A DNA stretch of 64,000 nucleotides from an uncultured Rhizobiaceae group bacterium (GTDB lineage: Bacteria > Pseudomonadota > Alphaproteobacteria > Rhizobiales > Rhizobiaceae): contig CANMVS010000017.1 of the NCBI GenBank assembly GCA_947501445.1, positions 62,001-126,000 of the forward strand, in the 5' to 3' direction. Of this stretch, positions 37,929 through 47,540 are shown in pieces; position 1 is the stretch's first letter, and every line of letters starts with the position of its first letter. The notes under the pieces were generated by a model. The model made no database searches. It saw only the letters and a program-made list of their open reading frames with translations, and had not been told where the DNA came from. A program made the position numbers and the translations under genes.

Positions 37929-38894
37929 ATGTTGCGTCGTCTGATTGCTGTTTTTGGAATCGTTGCTTTGTTTTTCAGTGCGGCGATTGCCGTATCCGCC
38001 GCGCAGGCTGAAGAAAAGCTCAAGATTGTGGCCACCGTTTCGATGATTGGGGATGCACTCACTCAGATTACCGGCGACCGGGCACAGGTAACCACACTGA
38101 TGGGTGAGGGTGTCGATCCGCACCTTTACCGGCAGACGCAGTCCGACATTGCCGCAATGGTTCGTGCCGATGCGGTTTTCTTCAACGGTCTTTATCTGGA
38201 AGCCCAGCTTGAGGAATTTCTGGAGAAGCTGGCAAAACGTAAACCGGTTTTTGCAATCGGTGAAAATGTGCCAGAGGAATTGCGTCTGTCCAGTGTCGCC
38301 TATCCCGATCGGTATGACCCGCATATCTGGATGACACCTGACCTTTGGCATCATGCGGTTCGTGCAGCACGTGATGCATTGATTGAATTGGACCCTGATG
38401 GCGCTGCTGTCTATACGGCCAATACACAGGCCTATCTGCAGGCAATGGAAAAGCTTGCCAAATATGCAACCACAAGCCTGTCAACAGTGCCAAAAGACAA
38501 GCGTGTTCTGGTCACTGCCCATGATGCATTTGGCTATTTTGGTCGCAGCTACGATTTTGAGGTTGTCGGCATTCAGGGCCTGTCGACGGAGAGTGAAGCC
38601 GGCTTGCAACGTGTTGATGAGATCGTCAACCTGATTGTCGACCGCGATATTCAATCGATATTCGTCGAGACATCGGTCCCCGAGCGTAACGTGCGCGCAC
38701 TTATCGAGGGCGCTGCAGCCCGTGGTCACACGGTTGTTGTGGGAGGCCAATTGTTCTCTGATGCAATGGGTCCGGCCAATACCTACACCGGTTCCTATAT
38801 TGGCATGATCGATTCAAACGTCACTGTTATTACCAATGCTCTGGGTGGAAATGCACCAGCGGCCGGAATGGACGGACAACTCATTGGAAGCTGA
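37929..38894 (+). CDS. sitA: Manganese-binding periplasmic protein SitA
   Basis: 321 aa from ATG 37929; the frame opens 18 codons earlier without a signal peptide. Signal peptide cleaves about SAAQA/EEK. Cluster A-I metal-binding protein. The four expected ligands are H65 (GVDPHLY), H132 (DPHIWM), E221 (GLSTES) and D278 (GQLFSDAM). The His-His-Glu-Asp set is that of PsaA/TroA/SitA; zinc-specific ZnuA has a third His instead of Glu and a His-rich loop, neither of which is here. Together with the Mur-type operator this favours Mn2+ (possibly Fe2+). First gene of sitABCD. Confidence 0.9.
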   Translation: MLRRLIAVFGIVALFFSAAIAVSAAQAEEKLKIVATVSMIGDALTQITGDRAQVTTLMGEGVDPHLYRQTQSDIAAMVRADAVFFNGLYLEAQLEEFLEKLAKRKPVFAIGENVPEELRLSSVAYPDRYDPHIWMTPDLWHHAVRAARDALIELDPDGAAVYTANTQAYLQAMEKLAKYATTSLSTVPKDKRVLVTAHDAFGYFGRSYDFEVVGIQGLSTESEAGLQRVDEIVNLIVDRDIQSIFVETSVPERNVRALIEGAAARGHTVVVGGQLFSDAMGPANTYTGSYIGMIDSNVTVITNALGGNAPAAGMDGQLIGS

Positions 38895-38895
38895 T

Positions 38896-39660
38896 ATGAA
38901 TATTCACCAGTCCGGTAGTGCAGCCCTGTCCGTTCGTGGTCTGTCAGTGGCCTATGGAGACAAGCCGGCCTTATCGTCAGTTGAGGCCTCTTTCCAGCAA
39001 GGGCGCATGAGCGCAATTGTCGGTCCGAATGGTGCTGGAAAATCGACCATGCTGAAAGCGTCGATGGGCATTATCGGGACCATAAGCGGTGATGCGCGTT
39101 TTTTTGGCAGGTCGCTTGAAGAGGTGCGCAGTCGCATTGCCTATGTGCCACAACGCGCAAGTGTTGACTGGGACTTTCCGGCGACTGTCATCGACGTTGT
39201 CCTGATGGGTCTTTATCGGCGGCTTGGACCCCTGAACCTCATTGGTCGTACGCAGCGCAATTTTGCCACGCAATGCCTTGAGGAAGTGGATATGGCTGCA
39301 TTGGCAAACCGCCAAATAGGTCAATTGTCCGGCGGGCAGCAGCAACGGGTGTTTATCGCCCGCGCGCTGGCACAAAAAGCGGATCTGCTGCTGCTTGATG
39401 AACCATTTGCAGGTGTTGATGCTGCCACTGAGAAAACCATCATCACCCTGTTGAAAAAACTGGTGAACGAGGGGGGAACCGCTATTGCTGTTCACCACGA
39501 TCTATCGACGGTTACCGCCTATTTTGATGATGTTCTTATTCTCAATGTACGCCGCATAGCCAATGGCCCGGTTTCAAAGGCCTTTACTGAAGCCACCCTT
39601 GCCGAGGCATATGGCGGTCGTCTGGCACAGGCTGATCCGACCGTTCGGGCAGTGATTTGA
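38896..39660 (+). CDS. sitB: Manganese ABC transporter ATP-binding protein SitB
   Basis: 254 aa from ATG 38896, which has GGAAG upstream; sitA ends one base earlier. ABC ATPase: Walker [11 protein letters not shown]-loop [13 protein letters not shown], a string characteristic of the Mn/Zn subfamily, signature [17 protein letters not shown], Walker [13 protein letters not shown] and switch His in AVHHD. Powers import through SitC/SitD. The gap to sitC is 10 bp. Confidence 0.93.
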   Translation: MNIHQSGSAALSVRGLSVAYGDKPALSSVEASFQQGRMSAIVGPNGAGKSTMLKASMGIIGTISGDARFFGRSLEEVRSRIAYVPQRASVDWDFPATVIDVVLMGLYRRLGPLNLIGRTQRNFATQCLEEVDMAALANRQIGQLSGGQQQRVFIARALAQKADLLLLDEPFAGVDAATEKTIITLLKKLVNEGGTAIAVHHDLSTVTAYFDDVLILNVRRIANGPVSKAFTEATLAEAYGGRLAQADPTVRAVI

Positions 39661-39670
39661 GTGACGCAGC

Positions 39671-40903
39671 ATGATTGACGTATCAGCATTTATTAATGCA
39701 GTGACCTTCAACGCGGGCTACAATACAGCCATCGTTGCTATTGGCGCAGTTCTGCTGGGATGGGCGGGCGGTACCGTCGGCACATTTTTGCTGTTAAGGC
39801 AACGTTCGCTGGTATCGGATGCCCTCAGTCATGCCACGCTGCCCGGTGTTGGCGTTGCATTTCTGGTAATGGCTTCATTGGGTGGTACCGGCCGTTTTTT
39901 GCCGGGTCTTTTACTCGGTGCGGCCATCAGCGCTATGATTGGGCTGGCATGTGTTGAGTGGTTGACCCGCAAGACACGGTTGAAGTCGGATGCGGCCATC
40001 GGTGCGGTCCTGTCGTCATTTTTTGGCCTCGGGGTTGTTTTGCTGACGGTTATTCAGTCGTTGGGCATTGGCCGACAAGCGGGTATCGGCAATTTCCTGC
40101 TTGGGTCCACGTCCGGCATGCTGCGCAATGAAGCCATTACGCTTGCGGTACTTGCGCTCTGTGTCGCACTGCTTGTTTTTCTTTTTCGCCGCCCGTTGAC
40201 TCTGGTCTGTTTTGACGAGATTTTTGCCCGAACATCCGGCATCAATATCCAGCGAACCGATCTGTTGCTCATGTTCCTTGTCATGGCAGTCACAGTAACG
40301 GGGCTGCGTGTTGTCGGCCTGATTTTGGTCGTGGCTCTACTGATTATTCCGCCCGTTGCAGCTCGATTTTGGACCGACAAAACCAATGTAATGATTGTCG
40401 TGAGCGGTGCAATTGGCGCCATATCAGGCTTCATCGGAACGGCCTTGTCCGCATCTGTGCCAAATTTCCCGGCGGGTCCGGTCATTGTTTTGGTGGCAGC
40501 TGTGCTGTTTGTCATCTCGCTGCTCTTCGCGCCGGCACGCGGTGTTTTCTCCGGGCTTTATCGGTCCCGCACATTTTCGAACAAGGTACACATGCGTCAG
40601 GGTTTATTGGCAATTCTGCGGGGTGAAGCGATTTACGATCGAGACACCATCAAAGTGCTGCGTGCCAAAAAATTCATCAGGGGAGATGGAACCCCGACAC
40701 GTACCGGTTTGGATGCCGCGGAAAATGCCGCCCGGGAAGAAGCGCTTTGGTCCTGTTATCTCAGGGATAATCCTGACGCTGCCTATCGCGCAGCCCGCAT
40801 GCGGCTGGATCCTATCGCCGAACGATTAACGGCTGGCGAAATCAGTGAGCTCGAGAAACAATTTTCAAGTCCCACCACCGTGGTTTCCGGGAGTACAGCG
40901 TGA
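39671..40903 (+). CDS. sitC: Manganese ABC transporter permease SitC with C-terminal DtxR-like extension
   Basis: 410 aa, over 100 aa longer than a usual metal-type permease (about 280-300 aa). Residues 1-295 contain eight hydrophobic segments and family strings SLVSDALSHATLPGVG, RTSGINIQRTDLLLMFLVMAVTVTGLRVVGLILVVALLIIPPVAA. Residues about 305-400 are soluble: a winged-helix-like stretch (MRQGLLAILRGEAIYDRDTIKVLRAKKFIRGDGTPTRTG) then AREEALWSCYLRDNPDAAYRAARMRLDPIAERLT, which resembles the DtxR/MntR dimerisation and metal region. Some homologous permeases carry such domains. Stop and the next start overlap as TGATG. Confidence 0.88.
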   Translation: MIDVSAFINAVTFNAGYNTAIVAIGAVLLGWAGGTVGTFLLLRQRSLVSDALSHATLPGVGVAFLVMASLGGTGRFLPGLLLGAAISAMIGLACVEWLTRKTRLKSDAAIGAVLSSFFGLGVVLLTVIQSLGIGRQAGIGNFLLGSTSGMLRNEAITLAVLALCVALLVFLFRRPLTLVCFDEIFARTSGINIQRTDLLLMFLVMAVTVTGLRVVGLILVVALLIIPPVAARFWTDKTNVMIVVSGAIGAISGFIGTALSASVPNFPAGPVIVLVAAVLFVISLLFAPARGVFSGLYRSRTFSNKVHMRQGLLAILRGEAIYDRDTIKVLRAKKFIRGDGTPTRTGLDAAENAAREEALWSCYLRDNPDAAYRAARMRLDPIAERLTAGEISELEKQFSSPTTVVSGSTA

Positions 40904-41817
40904 TGGACGAATATTATCTGGGGCTGGTGCTGGTTCCAACGCTTATTGGTGTGCTCGCGGCAGTCTCATGCGCCTTGCTTGGTAATTTTCTGGTGCTCAG
41001 AAAGCAAAGCCTGATGGGAGACGCGGTCAGCCATGTTGTGCTGCCGGGTATTGTTGTCGCTTTCATCGCGACAGGATCCATGGCCGTTGCGCCGATGTTG
41101 CTGGGGGCAGCCGTTGCCGCACTAATATCCGCTCTGTTGATTGAGCTTGTCCGCAATCTGGGCAAAGTCGAACCAGGGGCAGCTATGGGCGTGGTTTTTA
41201 CCGCATTGTTTGCCCTTGGCGTGGTGCTGCTGGAACAAAGTGACACGCGCAATGTCCATTTCGATGTTGAGCATGCGCTTTACGGCAATCTGGAAAGTCT
41301 GGTCTGGCTTGATGGGACAGGCCTATCCGCATTGTTTGACTCGCAGGCACTGGCTGATTTGCCACCGCAGCTTGGACGTCTTGCAATGGCAACGGTTGTG
41401 GTGGTGCTGTTTGTGGTGTTTTTCTGGCGGCAATTGGTGGTTTCCACATTTGACCCGGTGTTTGCGCAGGCATCAGGTGTTCCTGTGCGTTTTATTGGCG
41501 CAACGCTGATTTCTCTTGTTGCTGTCGTGGCTGTCACCGCTTTTGAAGCGGTAGGTGCAATCATTACCATTGCAATGCTGATATGTCCGGCCGCCGCGGC
41601 ACGTCTGATGACCAATCGGCTGGTTCCACAACTGTTGTGGAGCGTGCTGTTTGCAATTGTGTCGGCTGTTGTCGGTTTTTGGGCGGCGGGCAGCGGGATG
41701 GAATTGATAGGCAGTGGGTTCAGCGTCAGCGCCGCCGGCATGATCGCGGCGGTAAGCGGCATTATCCTGGGTCTGTGTGCCTGCATCGGGCCACAGCGAA
41801 TGGGTGCACTTGCCTGA
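40903..41817 (+). CDS. sitD: Manganese ABC transporter permease SitD
   Basis: 304 aa from ATG 40903, overlapping the sitC stop by one base (a GTG directly before is also open). Second permease of the pair, of standard length with about nine hydrophobic segments. Family strings are SLMGDAVSHVVLPGIVVAFI, FDPVFAQASGVPVRFIGATLISLVAVVAVTAFEAVGAIITIAMLICPAAAARL. It lacks the soluble C-terminal extension of SitC. Last gene of the operon; a repeat copy follows 39 bp later. Confidence 0.93.
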   Translation: MDEYYLGLVLVPTLIGVLAAVSCALLGNFLVLRKQSLMGDAVSHVVLPGIVVAFIATGSMAVAPMLLGAAVAALISALLIELVRNLGKVEPGAAMGVVFTALFALGVVLLEQSDTRNVHFDVEHALYGNLESLVWLDGTGLSALFDSQALADLPPQLGRLAMATVVVVLFVVFFWRQLVVSTFDPVFAQASGVPVRFIGATLISLVAVVAVTAFEAVGAIITIAMLICPAAAARLMTNRLVPQLLWSVLFAIVSAVVGFWAAGSGMELIGSGFSVSAAGMIAAVSGIILGLCACIGPQRMGALA

Positions 41818-41856
41818 ACTGTCAGCGCGTGGCGATACAGGCATGGGTACAAGTTA

Positions 41857-41954
41857 GAGCAATTCAGGTATTGACGGGTTCGGCAAAACTGAATGCACCG
41901 ATAAAATAAATGGCCGAGACCGTTGTCGCGTTTCTGACAAAACGTGAAACGGTC
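41857..41954 (-). repeat. MITE-like element, copy 5 (after sitABCD)
   Basis: 98-bp copy in reverse orientation, TA on the left (41855-41856), CA on the right. Both hairpins have mismatches. It lies in the 332-bp gap between sitD and the GGDEF/EAL gene; the rest of the gap (41960-42110) is AT-rich with no recognisable gene and probably holds the promoter of that gene. Confidence 0.85.
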
Positions 41955-42149
41955 CAAATGCTTGAAGAATACCCTCTGATTGTATCAATTATTGTTAAAG
42001 CCGTGTAAATATTAGTTGTATTTCAATAGCTTATCCGAAAATAATTGTGATTATTCGGTGCAAATGATAGTAATTTTTTAACAAAGCAAGTTCATCCTGC
42101 CGCCAAGAAAACGGTGTTTTCATCCTTTCGGGGCGTAAGGAATGAACAA

Positions 42150-43496
42150 ATGGCAATTGAATTGGCCACAGGCCACTTTAAGGCCATGGCCGGGTTGGAA
42201 CCGATTTCCTATACGGATCCACTAACCGGACTTGGCAATCGCGCACGGCTGCGTGACAAAATCACAAAGCTGGTCGCTGAACGGTCACTCGATCCGGCAC
42301 CTTTCACGATTGGCCTGGTCAATCTTGACGGGTTCAGGCCTATCAATGATCTGTTCGGGCATCCGGCGGGCGATGACATTTTGTGTCAGGTTGCTCATCG
42401 GCTCCATGCGTGTATGCCGTCCGGGGCTGTGGTTGTGCGCCTTGACGGAGACGCATTTGCATTCATTTTGCCGCTTGTCTTTGATGAAATTGGTGCTGAA
42501 TCAATCAGCGATTTATTCAAGGATGTGCTGTCCGCACCCTATGATCTTGGCAAGCGGTCCGTTCGACTATCCGCATCATTCGGATTTGCCATCTACCCCT
42601 ATGCAGGTGAAGAATACGAACAACTAATGGAAAGTGTCGATACAGCGCTTTACCGGTCAAAACGACGTGGACGCGGGCAAGTCACGATATATTCGCTGGA
42701 CATTGCAGAAGAGATGCGACGGACGACCCAGTTGGAGCAGGCCTTGCGGCGCGCCATCATTGCCAATGAAGTGGAGGTGCATTTCCAACCGATTGTCAAT
42801 CTGACCAATGGGCGTCCCATTGGTTTTGAAGCCCTGGCCCGATGGCATGACGAGGAACTGGGGTCGGTATTACCGGCCATATTCATTCCATTGGCCGAAG
42901 AGCGCGGCATCATTGAACCGCTGACTGAGGCTTTGCTGCGAAAAGCCGCGCGTGCAGCGCTCGATTGGCCGGATGACATATTCCTGTCTTTCAATCTGTC
43001 GTCAGCGCAGCTTGTTGACCCGGCCACCCATGGCAAAATAATGTCCATTATCACGAGCGCAGGTTTAAGGCCGCAGCGCCTTGAACTGGAAATAACGGAA
43101 ACAGCCATGATGGCTGACCCCGACGCGGCCCATGCCATTATTGATCGTTTACGCACGGACGGCATATCAATATCTCTGGATGATTTCGGTACCGGACAAT
43201 CCAGTTTGGGCCGACTGCGCGAGATCGCTCTGGACAAGGTAAAAATAGACCGCTCCTTCGTCAGTGAGGTGAGCAGGGATCGGCCATCCGAGCATATTAT
43301 CAAAGCCATTGTCGCACTGTGTGAAGGGCTGGATCTGCAGGTTGTGGCCGAAGGCATTGAAACCGTGGAACAGGCAAAAAAGCTTGTTGATCTGGGGTGC
43401 ATAACCGGGCAGGGCTACCATTTTGGCAAGCCGTTACCAGCAGCGGCTGCACTTGAGTTTCTGCAAAATGCAAAGCCGATACAACGAAATTGCTGA
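42150..43496 (+). CDS. GGDEF/EAL protein with degenerate cyclase site
   Basis: 448 aa from ATG 42150, which has AAGGA eight bases upstream; a GTG at 42114 is also open. No membrane segment or sensor domain. The diguanylate cyclase domain (about 20-165) has DPLTGLGNRARLRDKI and NLDGFRPINDLFGHPAGDDIL, but its active loop reads RLDGDAFAF, i.e. DGDAF in place of GGDEF, so cyclase activity is unlikely. The EAL domain (about 185-440) keeps FEALARWHD, FNLSSAQL, LEITET, DDFGTGQSSLGRL, KIDRSFV and AEGIET, the metal- and substrate-binding residues, and should hydrolyse c-di-GMP. Likely a phosphodiesterase with a regulatory GGDEF-like domain. Confidence 0.9.
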   Translation: MAIELATGHFKAMAGLEPISYTDPLTGLGNRARLRDKITKLVAERSLDPAPFTIGLVNLDGFRPINDLFGHPAGDDILCQVAHRLHACMPSGAVVVRLDGDAFAFILPLVFDEIGAESISDLFKDVLSAPYDLGKRSVRLSASFGFAIYPYAGEEYEQLMESVDTALYRSKRRGRGQVTIYSLDIAEEMRRTTQLEQALRRAIIANEVEVHFQPIVNLTNGRPIGFEALARWHDEELGSVLPAIFIPLAEERGIIEPLTEALLRKAARAALDWPDDIFLSFNLSSAQLVDPATHGKIMSIITSAGLRPQRLELEITETAMMADPDAAHAIIDRLRTDGISISLDDFGTGQSSLGRLREIALDKVKIDRSFVSEVSRDRPSEHIIKAIVALCEGLDLQVVAEGIETVEQAKKLVDLGCITGQGYHFGKPLPAAAALEFLQNAKPIQRNC

Positions 43497-43813
43497 TACG
43501 TTTTATTCAGATGAACGGCGGTAGGTAATCTACGACTTTTGATCGGGTCTGTTATCTCAAATCTTTCTGGTGGACACGAGTACCCCAAATTTTCCGGTGC
43601 GACCTTCTGCCATAATGCCGATGATTTTTATCTGGCAGACAGAGCAGTGAACCGGTCTTTTTGTTGATCTGGCCATACCGGCATCTGGACAAGGCGCCGA
43701 CAAGGCTGAACATGTCTTGGCGTTTTCCTCTTTTCCTGAATTGGGAAAAATGCAAAAAGCCTTAATGCGAATACCGGTTTCATGTCATCAAAACAGAAAA
43801 GCGCGCCCACGCC
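43497..43813. other. 317-bp intergenic region before tupB, no gene recognised
   Basis: Short open frames on the minus strand (e.g. 43552-43755) have no family features. I find no molybdenum-cofactor riboswitch-like structure, no ModE-like palindrome and no repeat copy. It presumably carries the tup promoter and the end of the GGDEF/EAL transcript. Confidence 0.4.
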
Positions 43814-44521
43814 ATGCAGGATTTTGCTGCGTCATTTCTTGAGGCATTTCAGCTTGTGCTGGGATTCAATTCCGGTTTGCTTGAGATTGTCTGGCTGTCG
43901 TTGAAGGTCAGCATGACGGCTGTTGTCGTTGCAGCGATAATCGGATTGCCGATTGGCGCATTTCTCGCTGTGTCGCGTTTTCCAGGGCGCGGCATCATCA
44001 TCGTAACGGTGACTGCCATGATGGGCTTGCCTCCTGTGGTTGTCGGACTGGTCGTCTATCTTTTGCTGTCCAATGCCGGTGTATTGGGGCCATTGCAGTT
44101 GCTCTATACCCCCACGGCAATGATCATCGCACAAACTATTCTGGTTGTTCCCATTATAGCCGCCCTTGCACGGCAGACGCTGGAAGACCTCAATGTTGAA
44201 TACCGTGACCAGTTGAAACTTTTTGGTCTTGGCAGTTTTGCGCGATTGCGCACGCTGTTGTGGGAGGGGCGCTATAGCCTGATGACGACGTTGCTGGCGG
44301 GGTTTGGTCGCGCCGTTGCGGAAGTTGGTGCCGTCATTATTGTTGGCGGTAACATCAACCACGTCACACGCGTCATGACCACAACCATCGCGCTGGAAAC
44401 CTCAAAGGGCAACCTGGCTCTGGCTCTTGGTCTGGGCATCGTTCTGGTGGTGATTGCTTTCACTATCAATGCGTTGGCTTTTTTGTTGCGGGCAGCAGCC
44501 GAAAGATCAGCCTATGTATGA
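43814..44521 (+). CDS. tupB: Tungstate ABC transporter permease TupB
   Basis: 235 aa with five to six membrane segments. Family strings are GFNSGLLEIVWLSLKVSMTAVVVAAIIGLPIGAFLAV, MGLPPVVVGLVVYLLLSNAGVLG and AEVGAVIIVGGNINHVTRVMTTTIALETSKG. The ordered run permease-ATPase-binding protein is that of tungstate (Tup/Wtp-like) importers. It is the first gene; the ATPase gene overlaps its end by 8 bp. Confidence 0.92.
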   Translation: MQDFAASFLEAFQLVLGFNSGLLEIVWLSLKVSMTAVVVAAIIGLPIGAFLAVSRFPGRGIIIVTVTAMMGLPPVVVGLVVYLLLSNAGVLGPLQLLYTPTAMIIAQTILVVPIIAALARQTLEDLNVEYRDQLKLFGLGSFARLRTLLWEGRYSLMTTLLAGFGRAVAEVGAVIIVGGNINHVTRVMTTTIALETSKGNLALALGLGIVLVVIAFTINALAFLLRAAAERSAYV

Positions 44522-45284
44522 TCAATCGCGATCGCACATGCAGTCCAATACTAGACCGGTGCTTCCGCTGATCGCAAAGGGGTTGTTCGTGCGGCGCAAG
44601 GGTCGGGTGCTGTTGGATGTTGACAGCATTGCGATCGACGGGTCCGGAACAACGGTTCTCGTCGGGCCAAATGGTGCTGGTAAATCGCTGTTGCTCAAGG
44701 TTTTGTCGGGCCTTCGCGTTCCGGACAAGGGGCAGATCTCATGGAACGGCCTGGCACCGGATCGACAGCGTTATTGCCGGTTTGGTTTTGTGTTGCAAAA
44801 CCCGGTTATGTTGCGTCGTTCGGCCCTGTCCAATGTAGAGTATGCCCTGCGGGCTGTGGGTCACGATAAATCCGAAGCAAAAAGGCGTGCCCCAATCGTC
44901 CTGGAAGAAGCAGGGCTTACATCACTGGCCAGTGCATCGGCGCGCGTTCTGTCAGGTGGAGAAATGCAGCGATTGGCGCTGGCGCGTGCATTGGCCGCCG
45001 GCCCGGACCTGCTGTTTCTCGACGAACCGACGTCCAGTCTTGATCCGGCTTCAGTACTGGCCATCGAAGCAATGGTTAAAAATGCCAGCCGCGATGGGAT
45101 GCGCATCGTGCTCATTGCACATGATCTGGCCCAGGCCAAACGGGTTGGCGACGAAATCATATTCATGCATCGCGGCAAAATTGCCGAAAATGTACCGATG
45201 GAACAGTTTTTCAAACAACCGGGCACGCCGGAAGCCGAAGCCTTTATCGCCGGCAAAATACTGGTCCCAAAGGAACAACAATGA
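44514..45284 (+). CDS. tupC: Tungstate ABC transporter ATP-binding protein TupC
   Basis: 256 aa from ATG 44514, overlapping tupB by 8 bp; an internal ATG at 44538 is an alternative. ABC motifs: Walker [13 protein letters not shown] (Ser then Leu rather than ST), Q-loop FVLQNPVMLRRSALSNVEYAL, signature LSGGEMQRLALARALA, Walker B LLFLDEPTSSLD, switch His in LIAHD. The LQxPVMLRRS string is typical of molybdate/tungstate ATPases. Overlaps tupA by 4 bp (ATGA). Confidence 0.9.
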   Translation: MYDQSRSHMQSNTRPVLPLIAKGLFVRRKGRVLLDVDSIAIDGSGTTVLVGPNGAGKSLLLKVLSGLRVPDKGQISWNGLAPDRQRYCRFGFVLQNPVMLRRSALSNVEYALRAVGHDKSEAKRRAPIVLEEAGLTSLASASARVLSGGEMQRLALARALAAGPDLLFLDEPTSSLDPASVLAIEAMVKNASRDGMRIVLIAHDLAQAKRVGDEIIFMHRGKIAENVPMEQFFKQPGTPEAEAFIAGKILVPKEQQ

Positions 45285-46108
45285 ATAGAAAGGCGGGTTT
45301 GATTGTTGGGTTTTGCATGGTCGTCAGCACCGCGCTGACCCTCGGTGGTCAAAGTGCTGCGCAGGACCATATTTTGCTTCAATCAACAACGTCCACGCAA
45401 AATTCCGGTCTGTATGAACATCTGCTGCCACTGTTCGAAAAACAATCCGGTATTCAGGTGCGCGTTGTTGCTGTTGGTACGGGGCAGGCCATCAAGAATG
45501 CCCGCAATTGTGATGGTGATGTTCTTTTGGTTCATGCCAAGGCTGCAGAACTGGCTTTTGTTGAGGAGGGCAGCGGCACGGTCCGCCATGATCTGATGTA
45601 TAATGATTTTGTTCTCGTTGGTCCTGCTACCGATCCCGCGGGTATAAAGGGTATGATGAAAATTGGTGCTGCGCTTGAAAAAATTGCGCGCGCAAGAGCC
45701 GCATTTGTTTCACGCGGTGACAATTCAGGAACCCATAAAAAGGAAACCGCGCTATGGGCTGCGACAGACGTTGATCCTGTCGGCTACAGCGGTACATGGT
45801 ATCGTGAAACAGGATCCGGCATGGGCGCCACCCTGAACACGGCGAGCGCGATGGATGCCTATGCACTTACCGACAGGGCTACGTGGATCAGTTTCGGCAA
45901 CAAGGCCGACCATATCGTTCTGATTGAAGGCGACCCGGATTTATTCAATCAATATGGTGTCATACTGGTCAACAAGGAGCGCTGCCCCAATATCAAAGAT
46001 CGCGCCGGGCAACAATTCATTGATTGGCTTTTGAGCCCGCAGGGGCAGGGGGCCATTGGCAGGTACCGCCTGAACGGCGAGCAATTGTTTTATCCCAACG
46101 GCTCATAA
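45281..46108 (+). CDS. tupA: Tungstate-binding periplasmic protein TupA
   Basis: 275 aa. A signal peptide covers about residues 1-27 (ends QSAAQ). The mature protein opens with LLQSTTSTQNSGLYEHLLPLFEK; the TTSTxxSGL motif is the hallmark of TupA and contributes to oxyanion binding. Other family strings are GDVLLVHAKAAELAFVEEG, MYNDFVLVGP and SRGDNSGTHKKE. TupA is highly selective for tungstate over molybdate. Last gene of tupBCA; a tungsten enzyme that would use the cofactor is not in the window. Confidence 0.94.
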   Translation: MNRKAGLIVGFCMVVSTALTLGGQSAAQDHILLQSTTSTQNSGLYEHLLPLFEKQSGIQVRVVAVGTGQAIKNARNCDGDVLLVHAKAAELAFVEEGSGTVRHDLMYNDFVLVGPATDPAGIKGMMKIGAALEKIARARAAFVSRGDNSGTHKKETALWAATDVDPVGYSGTWYRETGSGMGATLNTASAMDAYALTDRATWISFGNKADHIVLIEGDPDLFNQYGVILVNKERCPNIKDRAGQQFIDWLLSPQGQGAIGRYRLNGEQLFYPNGS

Positions 46109-46143
46109 AGCAACGCCGCTTTCCATTTCGCTGAATGTGCGGA

Positions 46144-47502
46144 TCAGGTTGCGTGAATGATACCTGATATCTCTTTAACCATGCGCGCAACGAGTGCGGC
46201 ATCACCACGTGCTTCAACATTGAGCCGCAGCAGCGGTTCTGTATTCGACGCCCTGACATTGAAACGCCAATCGTCAAATGCCATTGTCAGGCCGTCAATG
46301 GCTTCGACCTGCGGGTTGAGGCGGCCGAAATGATCGGCTATGCGTGATTGAACGACGTCCGTATCAGCGACTTTGAAATTCAGTTCGCCCGAACAGGGAA
46401 ATGATTGAATACGCTGTTCAACCATCTCAGATAATTTTGCACCATTGGCTGACAATTCAGCCACTACTGCCAGCCACGGCAACATGCCGGTGTCGCAATA
46501 GCTGAAGTCTCTGAAATAGTGGTGGGCACTCATTTCGCCGCCATAAACAGCGTCTTCCTGGCGCAGCATCTGCTTGAAAAACGCATGGCCGGTTCGGCAG
46601 ACCTTTGCTATTCCACCCGCAGTTTCAACCGCGTCAATTGTGTTCCAGGTCAAACGGGGATCATATAAAATGGTACCACCGGCGTGTGTTCGGAGCATGG
46701 TCTGGGCGATCAGACCCACAAGGTAGTAGCCCTCTACAAATCGGCCGTGCTCATCATAAAAGAAACAGCGGTCAAAATCGCCATCCCAGGCCAGACCAAG
46801 GTCCGCACCATGATCGATAACCGCGCGGCTGGCGCGTTCGCGTTTTTCCGGCAGCAGTGGGTTGGGAATGCCGTTCGGCAGGGTTGGATCGGGTGTATGG
46901 TCAACCTTGATGAATTCAAATGGCAGATGTTCTTCAAGCAGATCGATAATCGGCCCCGCACAACCATTGCCTGCATGGCAGACAATTTTGAGCGGTTTCA
47001 ACGCGAGGCCTTCCACCTGTTTCAATAGCCGTTCAGCATAGGCAGTCTTTTCAATCTGAGCTGACAGTTTTCCACGCTTGGCATAGTCGGTGACCAGAGG
47101 AAATTTCGCATCGGAATAGACAAGCGCTTCAAGTGGGCCGAGCGCATTTTCCTGCGTGGCCGCGCGCGCGCCATCCAATACCATCTTGATGCCATTATAG
47201 TTTTGCGGATTATGGCTGGCTGTGATCATCAGCCCCGCATCGGCACCACTGTTATCGGTATGAAAATAGACTTCCTCTGTCCCGCATTGTCCCAGTGGTT
47301 TGACGTCAACGCCGCTGTCCAGAAGACCCTGGATCAGTGCCTGGGCAAGGGCAGGGCTATCCTGACGCATGTCATGGCCGACAACAGCGCTTTTGCGTTT
47401 TTGCTGGGCTGCGACCGCCTGTCCGAAGCGATAGGCAAAGGGTACATTTACCTGCGCTGGAATTTCGCCGCGAATATCGTATGCCTTGAATGCTGAAGTC
47501 AT
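46144..47502 (-). CDS. manB: Phosphomannomutase / phosphoglucomutase
   Basis: 452 aa, alpha-D-phosphohexomutase superfamily. The four domain signatures are present: catalytic-serine loop MITASHNPQNYNGIK, metal loop WDGDFDRCFFYD, sugar-binding loop YGGEMSAHHYFRDF, and phosphate-binding loop RASNTEPLLRLNVEA. The GEMSAHHYF form is that of PMM/PGM enzymes (AlgC/ManB-like), which make mannose-1-P or glucose-1-P for surface polysaccharides. It is alone on the minus strand and converges with tupA. Repeat copy 6 lies just upstream of its start. Confidence 0.92.
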   Translation of the reverse strand: MTSAFKAYDIRGEIPAQVNVPFAYRFGQAVAAQQKRKSAVVGHDMRQDSPALAQALIQGLLDSGVDVKPLGQCGTEEVYFHTDNSGADAGLMITASHNPQNYNGIKMVLDGARAATQENALGPLEALVYSDAKFPLVTDYAKRGKLSAQIEKTAYAERLLKQVEGLALKPLKIVCHAGNGCAGPIIDLLEEHLPFEFIKVDHTPDPTLPNGIPNPLLPEKRERASRAVIDHGADLGLAWDGDFDRCFFYDEHGRFVEGYYLVGLIAQTMLRTHAGGTILYDPRLTWNTIDAVETAGGIAKVCRTGHAFFKQMLRQEDAVYGGEMSAHHYFRDFSYCDTGMLPWLAVVAELSANGAKLSEMVEQRIQSFPCSGELNFKVADTDVVQSRIADHFGRLNPQVEAIDGLTMAFDDWRFNVRASNTEPLLRLNVEARGDAALVARMVKEISGIIHAT

Positions 47503-47540
47503 AGTCAGAATTTTCCGGTGCTGGAACGGTTTATCAACCA

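Noticed and set aside
41280-41957. 225-codon minus-strand frame across sitD and repeat copy 5
   Set aside because: Antisense to sitD; its first part is only a translation of the repeat.
43552-43810. Minus-strand short frames before tupB, one reading with two CxxC-like cysteines in another frame
   Set aside because: No start codon in the cysteine-rich frame and no family similarity; too short to support.
43497-43813. Molybdenum/tungsten-cofactor riboswitch before the tup genes
   Set aside because: No structure matching the known Moco element could be recognised; hairpins present are weak.
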